A stretch of 64,000 bases of DNA from Corbicula japonica. Its lineage: Eukaryota; Mollusca; Bivalvia; Venerida; Cyrenidae. Below are positions 23,600 through 34,676 of this stretch, one piece after another. Below the pieces are notes generated by a model, which saw nothing but the letters and a program-made list of their open reading frames with translations, did not search any database and was not told the DNA's origin. The stretch covers positions 310,001-374,000 of the forward strand of contig JAZAYU010000266.1 in the NCBI GenBank assembly GCA_038501625.1, given 5' to 3'. A program made the position numbers and the translations under genes. Numbering within the stretch: position 1 is the first letter of the stretch; every line of letters begins with the position of its first letter.

Positions 23600-26500
23600 G
23601 GAGTTAAACAGCATTCTTCTTTCAGACTTCGAATTAATTTTGGATTATTGTTTGACTGTTGGATTACCAGTTTTACAATCTCCTTCGCAGAGTTATCGTT
23701 AAACTCATTTTTCATAGTTGCAGTCAGTAGGCTGAAAACAGGGATAGCTTTTTAGAATGCTAAGAGAAGGCTCGTATAGCATATTGTATTAAATGATATA
23801 GCTCATCGCCCAACAAACATGCTTCCACATTGCATCCACACCATAAACGGCGGCTTCCTAAAGAGATAACAGAATATCGAAAGAGTCCCGCACAAATCAC
23901 AGTCACTGCAGTAGTGACACTATCTCTATTATATGACAATGATTGTAAAGTGCAAGTAGTTTAAGCGCATGTCTTCAAACTTTGAAACCTCATCAATTAG
24001 GCTTGTTTTATACAGTTGTTGCACATGTAATCGTCGGGACGTTTATTTTTAAACTAAAATCATCTGTTTCAGTGTAGTTATAAGTAATTAATACAATATC
24101 ACATGGTAGTATGTTAGATTATTCCTTTCAATTATTATTTCTTTGTAGAGGAGGGACTGATAATGGGTTGCAAGCAGTTGGTTAAGAAGAAACACATTTG
24201 GCAATTCGTTTCGTTGTAACATTGTGTCTACTGTCGTTTTCTTAGATTTTAAATATATGTGCGGAAAGTTAATTTGGTGTTCTGTTTTTTTTACAAGACC
24301 TCGTTGTATTTTTAACGTTTAACGGATATCATATGTTTAAAAACCTCGTCTCTAAACACATCTGTCCGCTAACCTCTTCGAGGTGTGTTTGTTTTGCTGG
24401 ATTTTATCTAACTTTTATTAAGTGGAAAGGCAATTGAGAGCCACACCTTTCCAAACTTACAAAATAAATATAACAAATACACAACAAGTGAAACACAAAA
24501 TAAACATCACAAAATCTGTTAAAACAAATAAAGGTAAGTATCAAAATGTATAATGTGTGAGTACAATGATGTATAACAATTTATTTTTGCTTTCATATAA
24601 TATATTACTGTAGAATCTCGAAAATAAGCGCATAATCGAAAATAAGCGCATACTGAAACTAAGCGCACAATTCTCTTACAGAAAACTAATACCTACGAAT
24701 AACAGCATACCCGTCCCTTACAGTCAAATATATCACAGAATAAGCGCATATATGCACCATCCTTTGGTCAGTGGCTAAAGTTGTAGTAAAGTTAGTTCGG
24801 TCTTTCAATTAAAGATAATTACAGTATAGTCTCAATCATTCAGACGCTCTGATTTCGCAAAGGCGATCAGTACGTCTGAAGACATTGTTCGTTAAAAAAT
24901 CAGACACTCCAAAACGAGGCTTGTATTTAGGACATTAGTATGAAACGCCGTTGTTGTCTTGTGAAAATTGCATTTTAGACTGTCGCCCTGCCAGCTGGAA
25001 ATCGAAAAGACATATGCTTGGGCGATAAGCTTTTTTTTATCTGTGTTATTGCGCCCACAGGCGTGTTAATGTAAGCTGGGTTCTGCGGTTACCAGATATC
25101 TGATAAAACGTTTATACAGACTTTGCAAGCACAATAGTTACCTTATTTCAACCTTAGAAATATTTTAGAATGAAATCATTTCAATAAGAAGATCTTTTTT
25201 TCTCTAAATTTGGACCTTTTTGGATCAAAATTACGTCTGAAGTGAAAAACTTTGCCCTACAACCAATTTTTTTGAATTCTTAAGATAACTTCAAAATTCT
25301 TTGGCATACCCTAGTGGCGACCTTAGAAACAATTTTTACAATGAAAACCTTAGATTATTTTTTAAAAAGTATATAAATTTTCCAATTACGAAAAGTGTTA
25401 AGACAATTTAGAACTGTAAAGAAAAATAAAGCTTGAAAATCCCTAAATTTCTATTTGCAATCAAACACAAAAACGAAGCATCGCAAAACAAAAACAGATC
25501 AAACGCCCACATGATCAAAATGATACTGACAATATCCAAGATTCTTTAAAAGAACTTTAAAATGTAAAGAGAGAAGTCAACATTTTTTTTTTTGAAATTC
25601 ATTTTCGCAACCATGAAATTTAAGGCCAAAACACACTTTTAGAAATACCTCTTAGTGTATACATGTGTTAGACAAGATAATCTTAGAAAATGTTGTAAGT
25701 AACTCATTATTCAGGAAGGCATTGAAATTGATGTTTAGTGTTGCTTTGTTTTTGTGTTTGACTGCAGAATTTGTGGATTTTTTAGGGAAAACTATTTTTC
25801 TTTTCTGTTCTAACTTTTCATAACGTATAAATAATAAACATACATAAAATGATTTATTTATGCAAAGATTGACGGAACTGCAATTTTTCGTTAGAGAGAT
25901 TTTTTATATTCGTCCCTTTTATCAATCACCGTACAATGACAACTGTCATACCATACAACGTGAAAGTCTAAAACCATTATCAAGAAGAGGAAGCAACGGC
26001 GTACCATATATTTGCATTCATTTATGTAAAATGGGGTATGCAAGTACTTCAACGTCCTTTGTTTATTAACCATATACCTGATTTTGTAGCTTGATATCAT
26101 ATTACCTAAATTTCACTTTGCCCAGTGTGGGAGAGATATACGGTTAAAGCTCTGTTAACAAATTTCATTAGAAATCGCGATTGATTTTGGATTTGTTTAC
26201 CATACAAAAGCGCCAGCTGTCGGTCAGACTTTTTATATAGCGATGTCTCTAGACGTTCGCCAGAGCAGTGTGACACTGATCAATGACAGAACGTCTAGAT
26301 GATCTAGACTAATTACAGTACAACTTTATCGTTAACAATAATCAATAAACGGTGGTAGCCAGTAAGGTGTGAACAACTCGCATAACTATTCTCTTTTTGA
26401 GAACTATGCTATAAAAAGTACTATAGTTTTCAATGTTTTGTTTTGATTAATTATGTTGCTAGAAGTAATAATTTTGTGCATTTGCATGTGTTTAAATACA

Positions 26501-26760
26501 TAATGGATGAAAATCCAAATAATACCTCAAATAAAACGTGAAATGTTAATCTAAGAGTAGAAAGAAAACATGAATTTAATTTAGTTTTACAAAGAATCTC
26601 AAATTATCGAAGTAACTCCTGTAAAATCAGATGAACTTCGGCTACTTGTTTGTCTGCATGGACTAATGCTCTATATATTGGATGTAGTGATGACCTTAAG
26701 TTGTAAATTTGTAAATGAACATGCATTTTCAATCAGGTCTTTCCTATTCAAGAGAGTAAA
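23600..26760. other. Intergenic DNA with transposon-end-like pieces
   Basis: No gene is supported. Around 24,610-24,740 repeated ATAAGCGCATA pieces after CTGTAGAATCTCGAAAATAA look like the end of a DNA transposon. At 25,400-25,990 lies a degenerate relative of the TTAA-flanked miniature element (TCCCTAAATTTCTATTTGCA, then TTAGAGAGATTTTTTATATT). At 26,245-26,290 there is a short inverted repeat (TCTAGACGTTC / GAACGTCTAGA). Confidence 0.45.
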
Positions 26761-26765
26761 TATGT

Positions 26766-27088
26766 TGTCAATGAAGTTATTTCAACAACACAATTTGTAC
26801 TCGTGTGTTGATTTGAGAACCTGTTGGGGCAAGTGTGAGGTTGGTGCACTCTAGAACCAGGTTTAAACCCCCAGTGGCAAATAAAACGTGGCAAAGTTAT
26901 TTGACACTGACCGTTACAAGGCGGTAATCCCTAGTGTTCTTATTTCTGTTAATTGTTTGTGGTGTCTATTTTGAAGCTGAAGATTTTATTTACCATGATT
27001 TCTCTTTCTCTTCTTCTTGGCTGTGTGCAGAGGCTGTGTCTTCTGAATGTGTCAATTTTTGATATGCATATTTCACTTTTTTTACTTT
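26766..27088 (+). mobile_element. Penelope-like retroelement 3'-end copy
   Basis: Contains GAGAACCTGTTGGGGCAAGTG, GTTACAAGGCGGTAATCCC and TTTTTGATATGCATATTTCA. Its internal hairpin is interrupted by about 16 extra bases (AAAACGTGGCAAAGTT), showing decay or a local duplication. Confidence 0.7.
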
Positions 27089-27955
27089 TCGTGTTCGCTC
27101 GCTTTTGTTTCATCTATCTTTATCAAAAGTTCCGCGCGATCATTTGTCACGATGATGTTTAATGTTTAACAAATACAACACAAATCCAAAAATATAACCG
27201 GATATAAATAACCTCATACTGCTTTACATCTGGCATTACTTCTACAAATGGATGGACAAATATTTTAGGTAAATTTCTTTTTACAGATGTAACTACAACG
27301 TCGAATTCAGGGTTTATTTGAACAATTCATTCTTTGTTACAGATTTTTTAAAACTAAATAAACTTCTCCGAATAGAAAAAAAACAACGATACCACCGAAT
27401 GTGAGATTATAAAAATAAGACAAACTATAAATAAATAGACTTTATTTCACTGGATTATTTGACATATTAACTCACCAAAAGCTGTTTAGTCATAAAAGAA
27501 CAGTTCCTGAAATCTATACATTAAGTTCAAAATTTAACATCTGCTTCAACATTTTCTGAAAACTTCAGCTAAATTGGATAACAGATAAAACACAGACCGT
27601 ATCTTTTTACCCCGTTAATTAAAATTCACAACAAAATAAATCGTATGAAACTGGATTTCAAACTCTTTAACGATGATATAAAAATGACTTTGTGGTATTT
27701 TATTTTGTCTTTACACGCCTTGGGAAGATTTAAGACTTGTATAATTGGTTGTGTTGTTATGCGAGACTGTAATATTTTACTAAAGGGAAGAATGTTCACC
27801 AAATATTCACACCGAGTATTAAACTTTCACGGTGCTATTTTCTTAACTATAAATTGTATTAATGTTTTTTTAAAAAATAAAATTAGTCTAGGACGAAAAT
27901 GGAGGTCAGTTAGAACTTTGGATGAGTGAAGTATCCGGGAAAGCCTCGACATCTT

Positions 27956-29938
27956 CTACAGGAAAGCCTCCAGGAGATCAATATTAAGGTCCTCAGAGCT
28001 ACTTGATTCACTGACCTCACTTCTCTTATCTACGTCGGATTTCGACGATCCTTCTTTCATGCGATTTAATTTACCTTCTGAAAATGGTAATAAAACAACT
28101 TAAACAAAACAGAACACAATGTGATAGAATATGATAGAATATACAGCTAGTTAAACAATATTCCATTAAGGAGTTTTACGTTCTTTTTCAAATTATGATG
28201 AAATGCAGAACCGCTTTATTTCGAGTTGCTTAAATTTTCACTTGTACTTATCATGCTACTATGGGATAAATATTCAAGTTCAACATTCGTTGATATTTAG
28301 CCAATTATCAATAAAAGCGAATTTAAAATTGAATAAATTTATTATATTATCAGCAGCAGTACATTTGTAATGCATTTTTATCAGTTTATTTTATTTTAAT
28401 TTCTAGTATGAACATGTCAAGTAATCAGGGTGCTGTTTAGTATTAGATTGTCAGCTCGGCTGTGTATATGATCTGAATCCAATCGAGACCGGCTCCTGGA
28501 TCGGTATACCGCTTGAAGACAGACGTTGCACATTATGCCATATCGGTATAGGCGATGAATTCCATTGTCTATTAGAATGTAACGCATTAAGCCAACTAAG
28601 ACAACGATATATAAAACCGCTTTATTATAGATCGCCTAACATAATTCATTTTGACTCTTTGATGAATATTAATACAAAACATAAATCAGAATATAGAAAA
28701 TTTTATATTTATACTAAATCGATACTACAACTATTCAAGTGATACAATTAATCTTTATTTGTTAACAAATGTATATAAAAAAACAATTTCTTTGTGTGTT
28801 AAATGGTGCTAACCATAAAGGTGCTATGGGCAGCTCTTCCCGCATTTGTTGTATGTAGTAACAGAGCCTCGTTCATGTATCTGTATTATTGTTTTTTTAC
28901 TCCTCATGTGTACATTGTAAAATGTATTGAGTGTACGAATAAACTTGTAAACTTGAAGTTTTATTTGCAGAATGCAAATCTTTTAATTCGGCTAAAAGAA
29001 GATTGAATATTTTTGAAAACATGTCATTGCAACTTTCTTATGTTGTAACATTACCTTTTTCTTCACATCCCTTGTCACATGTGTAGTTGCAGGGTATGTC
29101 ATCGTCACATTGCAGTTTACATTTCAAATGACAAATCCGGTTCTTCAACTTTCCAATTCTAAAGGAAAACATAGTTTGTTCATTGTCACTTCGAAAAAAG
29201 TTTTAGTCAAACGTAGAATAAAATGGTATGCTTCTTAAATTAAAAATTTTATTTTCTTGTGTAAGTAATGAAACACTGGTATTAATGTTCAAATAAAAAA
29301 AATAAGAGCATCTAACATTAAAATCACTGATGGGAGAAAGATATTTTAATTATTTGTTTTACCAGCGTTTACCAATGCATTACAAAAGCGTTACTGATGG
29401 GTGGGTTGGGGTTATTTCACTAAGACAACTTGCACGTTTTTATTAATATGTGAACCTGTTAGGGCAAGTGTGAGGTTAGTGCAGCCTTGAACATGGTTAA
29501 AAATCCCTAGTGGTAAAATGTTTTGCCACTGACCTTTACAATGCGGAAACCCCGAGGGTTCTCTTTTTCGTTAATTGTTTATGGTACCATGTCTTATTTG
29601 AAATTGATATTCTTATTAACACGTGCTCACTTTTAATCTCTTATTTTTGGCTGCGAGTGGAGAAGGCTGTGAATTATGAGTTTGGCGATTCCTAATATGT
29701 ATAATTCACTTTTTCAATAAGCTTTAATATAATATTTCATTAAAATAAATTGTATTTTCCTCAGCAGAAAAACGACATGTCGAGTTGTTATGACAACTAA
29801 AAGCAATTATTTAACAGTTACTTACTTTTCTGCTTTAGCAGAATCTTCCCTGAGCTGTAAACCAGCACAACATCCAACAAAAAGTAGCAGGGCTAAAACA
29901 CCGGAAGTCAACATTATATGAACGTTGTTTTTCTAAGC
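27956..29938 (-). CDS. Secreted six-cysteine precursor with acidic tail (gene A)
   Basis: Exons: 29826-29914 (ATG at 29914; acceptor of a leader exon after 29,938), 29055-29158, 27956-28077 (TAG). All junctions are GT-AG with phases 2 and 1; product 104 residues. Residues 1-18 are a signal peptide (MLTSGVLALLLFVGCCAG). Residues 30-64 form a cationic-to-acidic module with spacing C-x3-C-x3-C-x5-C-x3-C-x3-C (CHLKCKLQC...CNYTCDKGC), an NYT glycosylation site inside. The tail (65-104) is Ser/Glu/Asp-rich with a Lys-Arg site (SDVDKRSE) and ends NIDLLEAFL. Signal, small Cys-rich module and acidic extension is the layout of many secreted host-defence or hormone precursors, but I recognise no family. 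The tail closely matches gene B at 34.7 kb. A candidate AATAAA lies at 27,704-27,699. Confidence 0.75.
28485..28742 (+). pseudogene. 3' end of a LINE (zinc-binding C-terminus), fragment
   Basis: One open stretch reads ETGSWIGIPLEDRRCTLCHI, then GDEFHCLLECNALSQLRQRY, and ends at TGA 28,740-28,742. The C-x2-C...H-x4-C pattern is the zinc-knuckle-like C-terminus found after the reverse transcriptase in many LINEs. No start or upstream reverse transcriptase is present, consistent with a 5'-truncated insertion. It lies in intron 2 of gene A on the opposite strand. Confidence 0.7.
29396..29712 (+). mobile_element. Penelope-like retroelement 3'-end copy
   Basis: Starts at GGGTGGGTTGGGGTTATTTC, includes AACCTGTTAGGGCAAGTGTG, a hairpin AGTGGTAAAA / TTTTGCCACT whose one change keeps a G-U pair in RNA, and ends GGCGATTCCTAATATGTATA. 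It lies in intron 1 of gene A. Confidence 0.75.
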
Positions 29939-29999
29939 CTGAAAACATTGTATAAGAAATAAAATTTATACATTTAATGTATACCTTGACAATATGAAA

Positions 30000-32900
30000 A
30001 ATCATAAAAGAACCATAGGCAAGTGACATCAGACATTTATTCACAATTCGCATTCAAAGAAACTACAAAACATGAGCAGTATTTATTTTTTTTTACTTTT
30101 CGTATTATTACTCTCCGCAAGTTATATGACTTAGCAAATTTCAGCAACGTGTGCATTCCTTTTTTTTTATCTGGTAGTCCATTTGATACGATCTTTAAAA
30201 TTTGTTTGCCGATGAACGGTGGCTCAGACTCTTTGCTACATTTAAATAATCTTAAAGTTGAATTTAATTACTTTAGTGAAGGTTTAAAAATAAATTGTTT
30301 GATATGTTGTTGTGTAAGTCGTTTATGTCTCCCCGCGCAAGTAACTTATAAATTTCAATCGGTTACAAATGTCGAATAACAACCAAGACGTTGATCATCG
30401 TTACTTCCCCTGTTACACTTTTGTATGGGGGATGCGGTTATCTGGATGCCTCGCGTTTGCTTATCTCGTGTTTTGAATCAGTGCACTTCGGCTTATTTCG
30501 TGCATGCCAATTGGAAAACCTTAAAAAAGGTTATTTTTAAAAAGGACCAGACAAATTAAAAAAAATATTCCCTATAAAACATTTTTAGAAGATACTCTGC
30601 CATTTGGTTTAGCTCGTCGTTTCTTAAATTAAAATACCCGGTCCTGTCAGTTAAAATCATAACTAAAAAAAAAATAAATGAGATCTAGCTGGCCTCCCTC
30701 TATCAAGTTTATTTAAGCCGTGTTGCGGGACTTGTGACTTTGACATGCATAAGTATATTAAGGAAATATTACTCGTAGTTAGAAACTGCCTGTCCAAATA
30801 AAAACAATTTTTCACCAAAGTCAATCGAAGTAAGATATAATTTTTATAAATCAAATTATCAAATTATTTCTTTTCTGAGTTTACAGTAAATTTATTTATA
30901 TCTTTTTCTAAATTTACTTTACACAATTTTAAATAATGTTGGGTCGTTTTAGAAAGCCTGTCATAATTAATACAGTTACATGTAATAGAAACTTTAAACA
31001 CTCAGTACAAATGTTTCCCGGCAACTTCTGTAAAATTATTGATGTTACTTATTAGCATCACAAAGTCAAAATAGTCTCACCTTTGAAATGTGCACTTAAA
31101 CCTCCGTCTTGGATAGAACAGAACAAAACAGATATTATTTAAGATCTAACATAAGACTGATTACCGTATGAACAGTAAATAAATGTAATTTATAGCGCAC
31201 TGAATGAACATACTTGCTTCCTAGCAAATCTGTTGCTTCACAGATGGAATGTTTATTGTTATTTTCGTACAAATGTAAATGTGAAGTAAATATTGTTCTC
31301 TTGATTTTATTTTCCACTGTGACAGATATATTATGCCACTAACACGATATTCGTGAGAAGGCAAAAGCTTATATTTTATCACTAAATTGGTCGAAAATAA
31401 TCGTTTAAAGACAATACTATCGTTATAGAACTCTGTCGTTTATTATGTATTTATGTATTGTCAATTGTTTTCGGCGCCTTGGTTTAACGTCATATTGTAG
31501 AAATTTTTAAATACTGGATGAAACAAAATCAAATTGATATAATAAATTTTCTTTTCAGTATTTAGCAGGAGTTAACACATTTTAAATTTCACATACAGAA
31601 CACTAGTTTTTAGTGTTGCCTTAATAATAATATAATTTATAATATAAATTAATTATAATAATTTCTCTGATAGATAATATTGATGCTAGGTTGTGTACCT
31701 TTTTTTAAAGACAAGTTATAGGCATCCCTAATGGGTACTAATTGTGCACCCACTGTTGATGATCTGTTTTATTAAAGAATTGAATCGATATTTGATGGTT
31801 TTCATATGGGTATGGAGAACAGTAGGTTTGTTTAAAGTGTGTGAAGAGCTTCTCGCGTACTTTAAACATCAAATATCGATTCAATCCTTATATTCACATT
31901 CATAAATACTCTCATTAGTACAAAAATTATGAGAAGAATTCGTGATATTACGGCTTTTTTAAAAGACTGTTGGAACAGCAACATTGACGACACAGTGAAT
32001 GACTGCACGCATTTTTTGTCGCTTCTCTTGGCAAAACGTGTGTGCTCGGCGACGTCACACGTCAAACATTGCGCAACGTCCAATAAATTATGAACGGCTC
32101 TACAGTAGCCATGCCTTATAAAAAATTACGTCACACTGTTTACCAACAGAAATTCTGATCCGTTTGATAAATAGGACTTTATCGTAGAGGACGAAGTTGA
32201 AGTGTAAACATATTTCTTTGAAAAAAAACTTCATGTGATCTCTTCCGATACACCGAGGTATCCGAAAGTTCCTCTTTTAGCTATTTAAATATCACATCAT
32301 TATTTCGTTGTTTCTTCCATGTGGCGGCTGTAACATGTTCAGTCAGTGCTAATATTAAATAAGCTCCTTCAAGGCTATAAAGCAAAGACTATTAAAAAAG
32401 GTGAGATTAAGATAAAGACTAATGAAAATATTGAATTTCGCTCAGCCCGGGGCCAGGCGACGTTGACAGTAACATGCATTTTCAATACTGCATATTCTCA
32501 ATCAAACAAAGCCATTACAATTTTTACTTTTTTTCATGCTCTGTGGTTTTACAATTTCTGTTTTCATCTGTTAAAATATTACAAAACATTCGTTGCGCCG
32601 TGTGGCGGTATACTGGTGTTATCTAATACAACCGTAGAAGGCAGTGCAGCACGTACATACATCTGTGTAAGTATTGATTTGCACTCAATTCGGGGCTAGG
32701 CTGCGTGAACAGTAAGTTTAAAAAGTGTTGTGCAACATCTTTTGGAGTTTATATCTAAGAAATTTTCTTTTTTAGAGCATGAAAACTTGTTGAGTATTTC
32801 CTAGAACCCAGTCCTTACATAACAGAAACAAGTTTGGAAAAAATGGTATATGTACCACGAATCTTTGTAAAGCGTTATCTCTGATATCCAGATAAAATAA

Positions 32901-33070
32901 AACATACATTAACTGTTTAAAATCTCTCCGGTGTGTGGCTACTCTAAACAATTTTAAATTACTGCGACAAGGTTTTCCTAGCCAGTGTTTTACAGTGATT
33001 CGATTAATAAATGAATTAAAAGGAAAATAAAAGGCACTTTTATTTGTTGCAAGCAATTGGTAAAAATCCT
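30000..33070. other. Upstream region of gene A; mostly unassigned
   Basis: Possible 5' untranslated exon of gene A ending at a donor TTTCAAAG|GTGAGAC (- strand, about 31,085), unproven. A short Penelope-like fragment lies at 31,720-31,775. Otherwise AT-rich DNA without supported exons. Confidence 0.35.
31720..31775 (+). mobile_element. Small Penelope-like reverse transcriptase fragment
   Basis: GGCATCCCTAATGGGTACTA, continuing ATTGTGCACCCACTGTTGAT, matches the [17 protein letters not shown] part of the relic at 20,840-20,890. It is isolated, under 60 bases long and bounded by stops. Confidence 0.6.
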
Positions 33071-33074
33071 CCGT

Positions 33075-33490
33075 ATATTCAAAACTTATGCTCCAATACG
33101 GTTTTCTTCAGCGCTCTCCATTCTTGGTGTGTTTTCTTTCTACAGTTGACCGTTTTGCGTTGTTAGGACGAAGGAGGCCAGGGTTTAAGAATTGACGAAG
33201 GTTTTTGAGGAAATCTTGTTAAGAAACGTGCAAGCTCGATCTGTTTCTTATATCAATGTCATCGTATTCTTGCAAATTTGACTTTAGGGGCTATGGTCTC
33301 AGTAAGGTCATTGCGTATACACCTGCGGCAAGTTTGAGGTTGGTGCACCCTTAAACTGGTTGAAACACCCAGTGGCAAATTGTTTTGCAACTAACCGAAT
33401 TTATAATCTTTCCTTTCTTTTCCTTTCTTCATTAAGGATTTATAGGGAGGCTGTGTCATCTTGGTGTGGCTATTCCTGATGTGCACATTT
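33075..33490 (+). mobile_element. Penelope-like retroelement 3' region, diverged copy
   Basis: Contains CTTCAGCGCTCTCCATTCTTGG..., GACGAAGGAGGCCAGGGTTT, TGTCATCGTATTCTTGC and GTCTCAGTAAGGTCATTG, the order found at 21,570-21,790, then the 3' end at 33,470. A second copy follows directly. Confidence 0.65.
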
Positions 33491-33509
33491 CACATTTTTG
33501 TTCTTTTTT

Positions 33510-33765
33510 TCGTATGAGAACCTGTTGAGACAATTGTGAGGTTGGTGCACCTTGAAAACTGGTTTAAAAATCCCAGTATCAAATTGTTCTGCCACTGGTC
33601 GTTCCAAGGCGGTTACCCAAAGGCATTTCATTTTGTCAATTGTCGGTGGTGTCTATATTGAAATTGATCATTTTAAAACACGCGCTCTGTTTTCCTCTAC
33701 TGTGCTGGGACGCTATGTCTCCTGGATATTCCTGGTAAGCATATTTCAATTTCTGCGCTATGTTT
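33510..33765 (+). mobile_element. Penelope-like retroelement 3'-end copy
   Basis: Contains ATGAGAACCTGTTGAGACAA, GGTCGTTCCAAGGCGGTTAC and ACGCGCTCTGTTTTCCTCT. It sits head to tail with the copy at 33,075-33,490. Confidence 0.65.
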
Positions 33766-33931
33766 ATACGCATGTTTGTTTTCCGAAGTGATCTTCAAAT
33801 GTGAATACGTTTTATACAACTGATTTTTCTTGTAATTTCATGTAATAGAAATTCGTATAAATTACTGCCTATGCCACTAAGCCCTTGGTTGAGCGCAACC
33901 CAATTATTACACCTTAAATAGTACAAATTAC

Positions 33932-34057
33932 CTTCAGATCAATACCAAACGTTGGTTTGCGTGTGGCGTTGAACATAGAATCTTCAATACGATTTTCAGT
34001 TTGTACCATTTTTCTGATCAGCGGTACATGGTCCCCATATGAAAGAATGGGTTTGCC
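33932..34057 (-). CDS. Isolated candidate exon of a related gene (exon E)
   Basis: On the - strand an acceptor (TAATCGTTTAG) and a donor (CTGAAG|GTAATT) bound exactly 42 codons open in only one frame. It starts GKPILSYGDHVPLIRKMVQT and contains MFNATRKPTFGIDLK. It is phase 0 at both ends. The DNA is homologous, by eye about 65-70%, to 63,290-63,380, which lies just 3' of the gene D exon. No signal-peptide exon was found between it and gene B. It may be an exon of a further gene in the cluster or the leftover of a duplicated one. The function is not recognised. Confidence 0.45.
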
Positions 34058-34676
34058 CTAAACGATTATAGGCGTTACTGAATATAATTGAACTTTGACA
34101 GAGAATCAGAGAATATATGTCCTGCATATCACAGAGCATGCCAAAGGCAAACCTAAAAATAAGGAAGCATATCCTTGACGTAAATGAAAACTATCCAAAT
34201 ATTGGCAAACATCTTAAACTGGTCGACATATTAGAAAAAAATAAAGAGTAATTTTAGAAGTACTTTACTCATACATAAGTATCCTGCTCAATGACCTGTA
34301 AAGGACGTTGTTGATAACGTTGAATTTAAGTTTTGCCAAATCAAGAAGACAAACATCTAATAACATGTATCTGCAAGAGGGTTTGGAAGAATTATTCTGG
34401 AGTATTAATACGCATTGATTTCCTTATCAAAACATATTGCATATTTAACAATCTTACACGTAGAATAAAAACTTCTCACATCACATCAAATCTCTTATTC
34501 AAATAACAGAAAAAATGTTGATAAAACAGGAAAATGGTTCATTATTTAATTTTATATTTAAAAAGACACCAACATTTCACGATTCATGTTAAACAAGTCA
34601 TAATCTAATAAAAAAGGTAAAGAAGTTCACGATGTCCTGTAACGATTCTGGTGTTAGCAAAAATCCACAGCACATG

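Noticed and set aside
27645..27929. 94-residue open frame on the + strand
   Set aside because: It lies in the proposed 3' untranslated region of gene A, has AT-driven composition and no recognisable motif.
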